Source: Proteiniphilum sp. UBA5384 (GTDB lineage: Bacteria > Bacteroidota > Bacteroidia > Bacteroidales > Dysgonomonadaceae). From it: 36,726 nucleotides of DNA. The stretch lies in assembly GCF_002410825.1 (NCBI RefSeq), contig NZ_DHOS01000064.1, positions 1 to 36,726 on the forward strand, read 5' to 3'. This document shows, piece by piece, positions 27,050 to 35,050 of the stretch. The notes below the pieces were generated by a model, which worked only from the letters and a program-made list of their open reading frames with translations, was not told the origin of the DNA and ran no database searches. Position 1 is the first letter of the stretch. Each line of letters starts with the position of its first letter. The translations under genes were made by a program, and so were the position numbers.

Positions 27050-27075
27050 AGAATGAAAAGTGAAAAATGAAGGAT
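27041..27075. repeat. 7-bp tandem repeat GAARART, five units, overlapping a stop codon
   Basis: Five consecutive heptamers starting with GAA and ending in T (GAAGAGT, GAAGAAT and so on, consensus GAARRRT). The first unit and a base of the second contain the final codons and TGA of the upstream GH144 gene; the rest is spacer before the GH3 gene. Confidence 0.75.
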
Positions 27076-27135
27076 GATTTAGGATTTCGTTATTCTCCAC
27101 TTCTTAACTTCTAAAAACAACAAAAACAATAAAGA

Positions 27136-29439
27136 ATGAAACGATACATTATTTCAATAACATACATATTGACTGCGATGCTGCTTTCCGCATGCGGATC
27201 ACCTTCATCCGGAACTACAGGTGCTGCGATGCCAGGCAAGTGGCAGAGTTTCAGTGGCGACAAACGGATTGAACAACGGGTTGATTCGGTATTGAAACTG
27301 ATGACACTCGAAGAAAAAATCGGACAGATGACCCAATTCTCCGCCAACTGGTCGATCACCGGTCCGGTGATGCCGGATGACTTTCAACCCTATCTCGAAA
27401 AGGGATTGATCGGCAGTATCTTCAACGCAACTTCTGTAGAAGGGATCAGGCAGATGCAGCACATTGCGGTAAATCATACCAGACTCGGGATTCCTATTCT
27501 CTTTGGTCAGGATGTGATCCATGGTTACAAGACCATCTTCCCCATACCATTAGGTGAAGCCTGCTCCTGGGATCTGGAGATGATGCGGCGGACCGCCGAG
27601 ATCGCTGCCATCGAGGCGGCATCCGACGGGCTCCATTGGACATTCGCACCCATGGTCGATATTGGTCGGGATGCCCGCTGGGGCCGTGTAATGGAAGGTG
27701 CCGGCGAAGATCCCTATCTGGGTAGTAAAGTGGCTGAAGCCAGGGTGATCGGTTTTCAGGGAGGAAGAGAGGTCAACTCTCTACGAAAAACCACCACACT
27801 ACTCGCCACAGGCAAGCACTTGGCGGCTTATGGCGCTGCTGAATCGGGCAGGGATTACAATTCTGCCGAACTTTCGGAACATACCCTTCGCAATGTTTAC
27901 CTGCCACCCTATCAAGCTGCGCTCGAAGCGGGTGTAGCGACTTTCATGGCCTCTTTTAACGAGATCAACGGCGTGCCGGCTACCGCAGACCGGTGGCTGT
28001 TAACCGAAGTACTGCGTAATGAATGGGGCTTCAAAGGGTTTGTTGTCAGTGACTATACCGGTGTCAATGAGTTGGTGCCTCATGGCGTGGCAAAAGATGA
28101 GAAACAGGCTGCTGAACTGGCGGTAAACGCGGGGGTCGACATGGATATGACCGGTGCCACCTATATTAAATATTTGACGGAATCGGTTGAGGAAGGAAAA
28201 GTATCTGAAAAGACCATCAATAATGCAGTACGAAGTATTCTCGAGATGAAATTCCTGTTGGGTCTCTTCGACGATCCCTATCGTTATCTCGACGAGGAGA
28301 GGGCGAAGCAAAACACGATGACACCCGAATTCATGGAAACGGCACGCAAAGCTGTAGCTTCATCGGTCGTGTTGCTAAAGAACGAGAATCAAGTACTTCC
28401 CATCACCAAAGAAAGTGGAAAAACCATTGCCGTGGTCGGCCCCCTGATGAACGACTCCATCAATCTCAATGGCGAATGGGCAGGATTGGGCAACCGTAAC
28501 AAAAGCATACCTATCCTGAAAGGACTCACTGAGAAATATGAAGGTTCAGCAGTAAAGGTTATCTATGCAGAAGGAAGTTCCATTACTGAAACCTCACCGA
28601 AAAAAATCGCCGAGGCGGTTGCAGCCGCTCGTAGCGCAGACATTGTGATTGCAGCTATGGGGGAAGATTTCAACTGGTCGGGTGAAGCAGCTGTAAGAAC
28701 CGACATACGTCTGCCTGAACCCCAGCGAGAACTGTTAAGAGCGCTCAAGGATACCGGCAAACCGGTGGTGTTGGTCACATTGAGCGGACGACCGCTTGAC
28801 CTCTCATGGGAAGACAAAGCCATGGATGCCATCCTGCAGGCATGGTTCCCCGGCACACAAGGAGGCTATGGTATTGCCGACGTGATCGCGGGTGATTATA
28901 ACCCGTCAGGACGCTTAGTGATGTCTTTTCCCCGAAACATAGGACAGATTCCCATTTATTATAACCAGAAAAGTACCGGTCGGCCTGTAGATCTGAATGA
29001 CGAATCGATAGATTACAAATCACACTACCTCGATGAATCTATTACGCCTCTTTATCCTTTCGGGTATGGTCTGAGTTATACCACATTTGATATCAACCAC
29101 GTACAACTCGATAAAAAGGCATTAAAGACAAAAGACGACAAGATTACCGTGACCGTCAACGTCCAAAATACAGGGCAAACCGACGGTGAGATCGTGGTGC
29201 AGCTTTATACCCGTCAGTTAGTTGCCAGTGTAACCCGTCCGGTAAAAGAGCTCAAAGGCTTCCAAAAGATAGCATTAAAAGCGGGTGAATCCAAACAGGT
29301 AACGCTCGAACTGACTTCCGAAGATCTGGCTTTTTACGGTATCGATATGCAGAAAAAGACGGAACCAAGTAATATGAAACTATGGGTGGCACAACATGCG
29401 GCCGACAACTCCAATGAAATCGATTTCTGGATTGAATAG
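27136..29439 (+). CDS. bglX: GH3 beta-glucosidase lipoprotein
   Basis: A protein of 767 residues with lipobox LLSAC (Cys20). The order is the GH3 TIM-barrel domain (about 45-385), the alpha/beta sandwich (about 405-630) and a fibronectin-III-like C-terminus (about 660-755). The nucleophile is Asp306 in GFVVSDYTGV; Glu517 in NWSGEAAVRT is the likely acid/base. The KHLAAYGAAESGRDYN segment with the substrate-binding Lys-His pair is present. GH3 enzymes release glucose from the non-reducing end. With two GH144 genes upstream, sophorose and beta-1,2-glucooligosaccharides are the expected substrates; a Bacteroides GH3 of such a locus has that activity. The symbol reflects the family name, not proof of orthology. 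It is the last gene of the locus, followed by a terminator. Confidence 0.92.
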   Translation: MKRYIISITYILTAMLLSACGSPSSGTTGAAMPGKWQSFSGDKRIEQRVDSVLKLMTLEEKIGQMTQFSANWSITGPVMPDDFQPYLEKGLIGSIFNATSVEGIRQMQHIAVNHTRLGIPILFGQDVIHGYKTIFPIPLGEACSWDLEMMRRTAEIAAIEAASDGLHWTFAPMVDIGRDARWGRVMEGAGEDPYLGSKVAEARVIGFQGGREVNSLRKTTTLLATGKHLAAYGAAESGRDYNSAELSEHTLRNVYLPPYQAALEAGVATFMASFNEINGVPATADRWLLTEVLRNEWGFKGFVVSDYTGVNELVPHGVAKDEKQAAELAVNAGVDMDMTGATYIKYLTESVEEGKVSEKTINNAVRSILEMKFLLGLFDDPYRYLDEERAKQNTMTPEFMETARKAVASSVVLLKNENQVLPITKESGKTIAVVGPLMNDSINLNGEWAGLGNRNKSIPILKGLTEKYEGSAVKVIYAEGSSITETSPKKIAEAVAAARSADIVIAAMGEDFNWSGEAAVRTDIRLPEPQRELLRALKDTGKPVVLVTLSGRPLDLSWEDKAMDAILQAWFPGTQGGYGIADVIAGDYNPSGRLVMSFPRNIGQIPIYYNQKSTGRPVDLNDESIDYKSHYLDESITPLYPFGYGLSYTTFDINHVQLDKKALKTKDDKITVTVNVQNTGQTDGEIVVQLYTRQLVASVTRPVKELKGFQKIALKAGESKQVTLELTSEDLAFYGIDMQKKTEPSNMKLWVAQHAADNSNEIDFWIE

Positions 29440-29498
29440 AATTAATATGTTGATTTACTTATTTTAGCAAGTTATCTAAAAATTATCTGCCAAATCCA

Positions 29499-29533
29499 CT
29501 GAATAAAACCCTGTTTTAGCAGATATTTTTTTT
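29499..29533 (+). terminator. Intrinsic terminator of the PUL
   Basis: Hairpin with inner arms TAAAAC/GTTTTA around a 3-nt loop, extended by CTG/CAG, directly followed by ATA and eight T. A second, wider ATCTGC/GCAGAT pair encloses it. It ends transcription after the GH3 gene. Confidence 0.75.
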
Positions 29534-29588
29534 AAGAATATGCAATAGAATGAAAATAGGCTGAAAGACAAGCGTTTTACAATGTTTT

Positions 29589-31223
29589 TTATTTCCGGGA
29601 ACTTCTCGGTTTAGTATTCTTATCAAAAGATCTTTTACCCGAAGAGGGCTTATCGAATTGAATAGAGTTTGCTCCGGGTTTGTCAGAACGGAACTCTCTT
29701 TTTTCGCCTCTCGACTTTTCTGAACGTTCACGATCCTTAAACGGTTTATCTCCCGAACTGCCGGGATGTGGTCTGCGTCTATCTTCGCCACGGAATTCAG
29801 CACGTTCACGTGATTTGAAGGGTTTATGCGATCGGGAAGGTCTATCCCATCCCCGGTCATCATCGCCACTCTTAGGTCGGAAATCATCGCGTAGTTTCTC
29901 TTCTCCTCCCTCGTTTGCACGTTGGGAGCGCCGGTAACCCTCCCTGGAATTTCGTTCATAGCGCGCATCACGATCAGCACTACTTTCTCTTCCCCGGAAT
30001 CCCTCTTTAGCAGGCCGATCGTCCCTCTTACCGGAAAATATCTCGTACTCGCGCATCTCGCATTCCAGTGCACCGTTATAAAGGAAATAACGAGCAGAGT
30101 GTCTGAGCCCGATCGCGTCGAACGACTCTTTTCTATAACTCAACACATACACACGGTATCCCGCAAAGACATGTTTTAACCGCTCGCCTATCATCGAGTA
30201 AAGTGCATCAAGATCCTCCACTTTAAGCCGTTCCCCATAAGGAGGATTGGTCATCAGTAGTCCCTCTTTTGCCGGAGCCTCTGTAAACTGCTGGAACGGT
30301 TTAACTTCCAGCGAAATATATTTTTTTAGCCCGGCATTTTTGACATTCTTCTCGGCAATGGCGATGGCCTGGGAGGAAATATCAAAACCCATGATGCGAT
30401 AGTTGAATTCCCTCGCTCCTGTTTCATCATTATAGATAGCACTAAAAAGATCACTGTCAAAATCGTTCCACTTCTCAAAGGCGAAATGTGGTCGATGAAT
30501 GCCCGGAGGAATCCCCAAGGCAATCATGGCAGCCTCGATCAGCAATGTCCCCGACCCGCACATCGGATCGATAAAGTCACATTCACCTCTCCAGCCCGTC
30601 TTCAAAATCATGCCGGCAGCCAGCACCTCGTTCAGCGGAGCATCTCCCTGCGCCACACGGTAACCTCGCTTATGAAGAGACTCGCCGGAACTGTCGAGTG
30701 ACAAGGTACATTTGTTATGTGCCACATGGATATGCAACATGATATCCGGATTGGATACGCTTACGGATGGTCGCTTTTCATATTTTTCCATGAACCAATC
30801 GGCGATGGCATCTTTCACCTTGTATGCTACAAATTTGGAATGGGTAAAGATATGCGAGAAAACCACCGCATCAATGGCGAAGGTGGTATCTAATGTAAGG
30901 TAATTATCCCAATTGAAACTCTTCACCGCGTCATACACCTCATCGGCACTCTCCGCCTTGAAGGTATAAAAAGGCTTCAGGATGCGCAACGCTGTGCGGC
31001 AATGTACATTCGCCTTATACATCAGCGCTTTGTCTCCTGTGAACGACACCATACGGGTACCCAGTTCCACATTATCCGCACCCAGGGAAATCAGCTCTTC
31101 CGCCAACACATCCTCCAGTTCCGCCAGTGTTTTGGCGATCATCGGAAATTGTGCATAATGTCCATTCTGATCAGCAGCATCTTCAAACTCATTCACTTCA
31201 CGAAAGCTTTCGTTTTCAATCAT
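29589..31223 (-). CDS. THUMP-domain class I RNA methyltransferase (RlmL-like) with basic tail
   Basis: A protein of 544 residues. THUMP domain (about 55-175), then an N6-methyladenine/guanine-type Rossmann methyltransferase: SAM motif DPMCGSGTLLIEAA (219-232) and catalytic NPPYGERL (326-333). Relatives (RlmL/YcbY N-terminal half, YpsC) modify guanine N2 in 23S rRNA. The family core ends near 395; the remaining 150 residues are a disordered Arg/Lys/Ser/Gly/Glu/Asp-rich tail with repeats such as SRGEKREFRSDKPG and RSHKPFKSRERAEF. Such tails usually add RNA affinity. The start is supported by an AAAGGAG Shine-Dalgarno, rare in this phylum, and a promoter element about 25 nt upstream. It is transcribed separately from the ABC gene. 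Confidence 0.9.
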   Translation of the reverse strand: MIENESFREVNEFEDAADQNGHYAQFPMIAKTLAELEDVLAEELISLGADNVELGTRMVSFTGDKALMYKANVHCRTALRILKPFYTFKAESADEVYDAVKSFNWDNYLTLDTTFAIDAVVFSHIFTHSKFVAYKVKDAIADWFMEKYEKRPSVSVSNPDIMLHIHVAHNKCTLSLDSSGESLHKRGYRVAQGDAPLNEVLAAGMILKTGWRGECDFIDPMCGSGTLLIEAAMIALGIPPGIHRPHFAFEKWNDFDSDLFSAIYNDETGAREFNYRIMGFDISSQAIAIAEKNVKNAGLKKYISLEVKPFQQFTEAPAKEGLLMTNPPYGERLKVEDLDALYSMIGERLKHVFAGYRVYVLSYRKESFDAIGLRHSARYFLYNGALECEMREYEIFSGKRDDRPAKEGFRGRESSADRDARYERNSREGYRRSQRANEGGEEKLRDDFRPKSGDDDRGWDRPSRSHKPFKSRERAEFRGEDRRRPHPGSSGDKPFKDRERSEKSRGEKREFRSDKPGANSIQFDKPSSGKRSFDKNTKPRSSRK

Positions 31224-31246
31224 CCGTTCTCCTTTTAATATGGGTA

Positions 31247-31254
31247 CAAAGATA
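31247..31254 (-). promoter_or_regulatory. -7 promoter element TATCTTTG for the methyltransferase
   Basis: Perfect TAnnTTTG on the - strand. The predicted leader is about 17-20 nt and includes AAAGGAG 6 nt before the ATG. Further upstream is a GTGAA/TTCAC pair (about 31260-31275) that could be an operator. Confidence 0.5.
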
Positions 31255-31354
31255 ACATCCGTGAAGTGATTTCACCCTATCAGATCAAAATAAATTCGTT
31301 TAAAACGTATCAAAGCACCGCCGGAAATAAATATTGACGGTACTAACAACAAAG

Positions 31355-33001
31355 TCAAAAAAGGACAACGGGAGGTAAAGAGGTCAGCCGGTATTGGGAG
31401 TCGCAAAATGCAGCCACTTCAACTTGGTGGGTAATGAATAAGATTATACGATCACCAATCTCTTTTTTCAGGTTTTCCAAAAAACGGCGGCTCGTTTCAG
31501 GATCAAGTGCCGACGTGGCTTCATCCAGCAAAAGTATCTTTCCCGGTCGGAGCAACGAACGGGCAATGGCTAGCCGTTGCGCCTGCCCTTCCGATAATCC
31601 CCTGCCATTTTCTCCCAGGACTGTGTCCAGACCATCCGGCAAGTCAAACACGAAGCTGGCGGAAGCGATATTCAACACCCGTTTAAGTTCATCATCATCC
31701 GCCCCGGCATCTCCCAATAGCAGATTCTCCCGTATGGTGCCACTGAAGAGTGATCCGCCCTGGGGCACATATACGAAGTTAGAGCGCGTGCGCTCTGAAA
31801 CCTCTACCGTTTTAAATTCATCTTCGATCACAATTCGTCCTGAATCAGGGTATACCAATGCCAACAACAATCTCAACAGGGTGGTTTTACCTACCCCGGT
31901 TTCTCCTGTCACTGCCACCATTGTCCCCGGCTTCACCTCCATAGAAAAACCGGACAACACCGGCTTTGATTCTCGGGAATAGGCAAAGGTCAGATTCTCT
32001 ATCCTGAGCGTTACTTTTCCTTTCAGGAGTATTTTCTCTTCGGTATCCTCCTGACTGAACCCCGTCAGGCTTATCAATCGCTCAATGGCGGTTTTGGCCG
32101 ATACAATGGAAGGTAATAACCTGATCAGGTCAAACAGCGGCCGCTGGATCCTGCCGACCAACTGAAGGTAGGCGGTTACCGAGCCGAACGTGACTGTTTT
32201 TTTTGCCAGGCCGTATGCGCTCCACAGGAAAGCGGTAATATATCCGCCATTAAAAGTGAGCCCCATGACCATATTGGCAAAAATGGAGACATTCGTTCTC
32301 TTGTGCACGCTTCCATGCAATTTCGACTGCAACCCGTCCAACCTGTCCAATTCGTTCTCCTGCTGCTCGAACGTGCGAATCACGACCTGATTCATCAGAC
32401 TCTCTTCCATCAGCGAAGTAATCATGCTTTCGCCCTCCTTTACTTCATGTGTGTATTTTCGCATGCGATTATAATAGAGTTTACTGAAGAGGGCGAGCAG
32501 CGGCATCGCTATCCCCAGGATAAGAGCCAGGATGGGATCCAGGATATACAGCATAACCAGTGCCCCGGCGAACTGTGTAGCCGCCACAATGGCCAGTGGA
32601 AACGCGGTAACCAACGCATTTATGACATCGTCGGTATCTTTAATGATTCGGGTAAGCATGTCGCCGCTGTGTATCGACGACAACTCCTGCCAGCGGGAAT
32701 AGAGCAGGCGTGAAAAGATATTATACCGTATCGAGTTTCCCATCTTCACTTCCGTCATCCTGCGCAACCGGATATCCCACAACCGAAAGAGAATCTGCAG
32801 GATAATCAGGACTACCAGCAGGATGGCATGATAACCTAAATCGCCTTCCCTTTCTCCCGTGGCAATATCGATGATCGCTTTGGAAAACCAGATAAAGGCG
32901 AGGGAAAAAGCTACTTCCAGCAGGCCGATCAGTAAAATCATCCCGATTCTCGACCGAACCCCGTCGGACGCGAAACGCAGAAACTCGAGGGTTGACTTCA
33001 T
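31355..33001 (-). CDS. ABC exporter, fused membrane and ATPase domains
   Basis: A protein of 548 residues. ABC type-1 membrane domain (about 1-310, six helices) and ATPase domain (about 330-545) with Walker A GETGVGKT (366-373), Q-loop VPQGG, signature LSEGQ (469-473), Walker B ILLLDEATSALD (489-500) and the H-loop His in ITHQ. There is no N-terminal C39 peptidase, unlike bacteriocin exporters that cut their own leader. Its ATG overlaps the stop of the nucleotidyltransferase gene by 4 nt, so the two are translationally coupled. With PqqD and the S26-type peptidase nearby, export of a modified peptide is the simplest reading, but the substrate is not proven. Confidence 0.9.
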   Translation of the reverse strand: MKSTLEFLRFASDGVRSRIGMILLIGLLEVAFSLAFIWFSKAIIDIATGEREGDLGYHAILLVVLIILQILFRLWDIRLRRMTEVKMGNSIRYNIFSRLLYSRWQELSSIHSGDMLTRIIKDTDDVINALVTAFPLAIVAATQFAGALVMLYILDPILALILGIAMPLLALFSKLYYNRMRKYTHEVKEGESMITSLMEESLMNQVVIRTFEQQENELDRLDGLQSKLHGSVHKRTNVSIFANMVMGLTFNGGYITAFLWSAYGLAKKTVTFGSVTAYLQLVGRIQRPLFDLIRLLPSIVSAKTAIERLISLTGFSQEDTEEKILLKGKVTLRIENLTFAYSRESKPVLSGFSMEVKPGTMVAVTGETGVGKTTLLRLLLALVYPDSGRIVIEDEFKTVEVSERTRSNFVYVPQGGSLFSGTIRENLLLGDAGADDDELKRVLNIASASFVFDLPDGLDTVLGENGRGLSEGQAQRLAIARSLLRPGKILLLDEATSALDPETSRRFLENLKKEIGDRIILFITHQVEVAAFCDSQYRLTSLPPVVLF

Positions 33002-34095
33002 CTGAGACCTATTTTCATCCGTTTGATCAATTTCGTAAAAGGCAGTATCCTGCTGTGTTCAGGTGATAGGGCGCCAAATCTTCTTGCTCTTCGTACGGTG
33101 TTTTTATAAGAGAACCACATCCCTTGCATCTTTCCTACGGGTCGCTGCTTTCCCGGTTTGTGAAAGCCGAAATTACCGCTATCGAAAATATCTTCCATCA
33201 CCATGTCGGCATGTTGGTCGTCGGTTATCATCTCAAAGGGGAAGATCGATTCGGGCATATCCAAATATTTCACGGCGGCACGGGCAAACACCTGCATAGG
33301 GTAAAGGAGCGCGTAAGATTCGGCTATCCGGGTAAAGGAACCGGGATCAATTTCGCTCCGGTAGGTCGATAGGAAAAGTAACCAGTCACAATACTGGCGG
33401 AAGCCCACCCCGAGATGGACGAAATGGCGAAACAGGTGCTGGAAGATGAAAAAGGCATTCATCTCCACCGGCAGTTGCCGCACAGTGGCGCCACCGATCT
33501 CTATGGAGGTGAAATTCTCTTTTTCCGACAGTTCTTTCTCCCATGCCGCGAATAAGCGGTCGTACTTTTTATGATCGAAATAGGTGATGCGGCAGTGATT
33601 TTCAATACTGATACCGTCCACATCAAACTTATAATGGATATGGTCGCCGATCTCCGTTTTAATCCCTTTGCCCACAATCCATTCTATGGATCTCTCGTAA
33701 TCCCCTTTCCGGTAGATCAGCAAGTCTATATCGCCGGGGTTCCTCAGCAGCGGTTCCGGATAATTCACTCCGTTCGACAAACCTTTTAGCAAGACAAACG
33801 GCAATTCCTCTTTCGCATATTCCTCCACCAGTTTTTGCAAGACATGGATCATCTTCCGGTTGAGGGCCTTTGTCTGTTCTATCTGGGTGATGCACACCAT
33901 AACTTGTTCCCTTGGAGGTAAACTCCCTTCCGGCAAAGAAAGTGCTTTATCCGCAATCAAAGCACTTACGCTCTGTTTTTTAGCCATCCTTTCCATCTTT
34001 TTCCAAGTGGCGGCATCCACATTTTTAAACAGAGCGGCGTCGGGAGGCACATTCCGGATGGCAGTGCCCAGCAAGTGGAGGAACAGTTTTTCCAT
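32998..34095 (-). CDS. Nucleotidyltransferase family protein (PF14907 type)
   Basis: A protein of 365 residues without signal peptide. The nucleotidyltransferase-like core shows LPFVLLKGLSNG (98-109), PLLRNPGDIDLLI with the metal-binding GDID (121-124), and a later acidic/His segment (HIHYKFDVDGISIENH) that supplies the third carboxylate. This matches the 'NTP_transf_5' family found in capsule loci and in lasso-peptide clusters such as the paeninodin type. Reaction and acceptor are unknown; AMP transfer to a peptide or protein is a possibility. The gene starts 16 nt after pqqD and overlaps the ABC gene by 4 nt, so the three form one translation unit. Confidence 0.82.
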   Translation of the reverse strand: MEKLFLHLLGTAIRNVPPDAALFKNVDAATWKKMERMAKKQSVSALIADKALSLPEGSLPPREQVMVCITQIEQTKALNRKMIHVLQKLVEEYAKEELPFVLLKGLSNGVNYPEPLLRNPGDIDLLIYRKGDYERSIEWIVGKGIKTEIGDHIHYKFDVDGISIENHCRITYFDHKKYDRLFAAWEKELSEKENFTSIEIGGATVRQLPVEMNAFFIFQHLFRHFVHLGVGFRQYCDWLLFLSTYRSEIDPGSFTRIAESYALLYPMQVFARAAVKYLDMPESIFPFEMITDDQHADMVMEDIFDSGNFGFHKPGKQRPVGKMQGMWFSYKNTVRRARRFGALSPEHSRILPFTKLIKRMKIGLR

Positions 34096-34111
34096 TGTTA
34101 TCCCCGTTTAA

Positions 34112-34384
34112 TTATTCTTCTTCAACTAACCCCTCCTTGATCAGTTTATCAATGAGGCTTTGCACGTCGGCTTCAGCTCTTTCCTTTTCCACGTCGTATT
34201 TGTCCAACAGCAGTTCTACCCAGTCTTCTTTGGTGAACTGCTTCTGTTTTGTCTCTTCGATCAGGTAAGCAGCAGTACTGTTAAGGCTGACCACTCGCGT
34301 GTAATCCAGGCTCGACCCGTTCTCGGACACCATCATGTACTCGTCTCCCACCTTCCGAATTGTAGAATTCTCTTTCAATTTCAT
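34112..34384 (-). CDS. PqqD-like peptide-binding (RRE) protein
   Basis: A protein of 90 residues with the PqqD pattern. N-terminal strands (STIRKVGDEYMMVSENG), the LNSTAAYLIEET segment that matches the family's 'LN..A..I' core, then helices with WVELLLDKYDV and a Dv..fi..L...GLv end (DVQSLIDKLIKEGLVEEE). PqqD-like domains are RiPP recognition elements that bind the leader of a precursor peptide for modification. It begins the unit pqqD-nucleotidyltransferase-ABC exporter and has two overlapping -7 elements upstream. No precursor is evident beside it. Confidence 0.85.
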   Translation of the reverse strand: MKLKENSTIRKVGDEYMMVSENGSSLDYTRVVSLNSTAAYLIEETKQKQFTKEDWVELLLDKYDVEKERAEADVQSLIDKLIKEGLVEEE

Positions 34385-34512
34385 TTTTTCAACTATTTAT
34401 GTGATTCCTCTTTTGGATTAATTACAAAACAATAATTTTATTGGTTCTCTATATAATTAATGTCATCATATCATTAGAATAGCTATGGGAAAAAAACACA
34501 GATGATTCCAAA

Positions 34513-34528
34513 CAAAATTACAAATATA
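34513..34528 (-). promoter_or_regulatory. Two abutting -7 elements upstream of pqqD
   Basis: TATATTTG (34521-34528) and TAATTTTG (34513-34520) on the - strand, both perfect TAnnTTTG matches, adjacent to each other in the 176-nt gap before pqqD. The leader would be about 120 nt. This suggests a start separate from the kinase/peptidase genes. No clear -33 element. Confidence 0.4.
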
Positions 34529-34560
34529 TATTGAAAAATAGCATCTTATTGTAATCTAAA

Positions 34561-35013
34561 TCATGAAAACAGCATTCTCCGGTAGAGGGCAAGACATACC
34601 CGACGTAGAAAAATGTTCCTGGGCCATAGGTACCGGTAGAGGTTCCATCTTGCGCTCCCCACCCGGATTTCTTTTCCGTTCCGGATAACTTCCGTAGCCT
34701 CTGCGATCACATCCTCCCGAGCACAAGTCTCAAATACCGACAAATTTCCATCGCCACGTAACATAATGAAGTTGTCGGAGATTATCTTCACCCTATGCAG
34801 GACATACCGCTCTCCAATAAGCTTTACAAGCAACAGGCGCCCTTTTCTAAACGAGCGGCCGGTAGGTTTCTCCAGTATGATTTCATCTTTGCCATCCCTG
34901 ATAAGAGGCAGCATGCTATTTCCCTTCGCGCGGATACGCACACGCCCCCCCTCCGCTACCCGTATGGCTATCTCTCGAAAGAAAGGTTCGTTTTGAATGA
35001 TCTTGGTTTCCAA
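34561..35013 (-). CDS. S24/S26-type peptidase, signal-peptidase-like, without membrane anchor
   Basis: A protein of 150 residues. Signal-peptidase fold signatures: GNSMLPLI with Ser33 (box B), YVLHRV with His73 where bacterial type I enzymes have Lys, and RGDGN with Asp88. The Ser-His-Asp arrangement is that of the archaeal/ER and SipW-like branch. No transmembrane helix is evident, so it should be cytoplasmic or peripheral, unlike true secretory signal peptidases. The start is a TTG at 35013; the open frame upstream has no ATG before its stop. It follows the HprK-like gene by 37 nt. A role in processing a peptide of this cassette is inference. Confidence 0.78.
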   Translation of the reverse strand: METKIIQNEPFFREIAIRVAEGGRVRIRAKGNSMLPLIRDGKDEIILEKPTGRSFRKGRLLLVKLIGERYVLHRVKIISDNFIMLRGDGNLSVFETCAREDVIAEATEVIRNGKEIRVGSARWNLYRYLWPRNIFLRRVCLALYRRMLFS

Positions 35014-35050
35014 TACAAGAATGAATTTGACGCCTGAAAATTACTCTATA

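Noticed and set aside
26492..27100. A 202-codon - strand open frame within the second GH144 gene
   Set aside because: Antisense to the conserved catalytic domain; no homology features.
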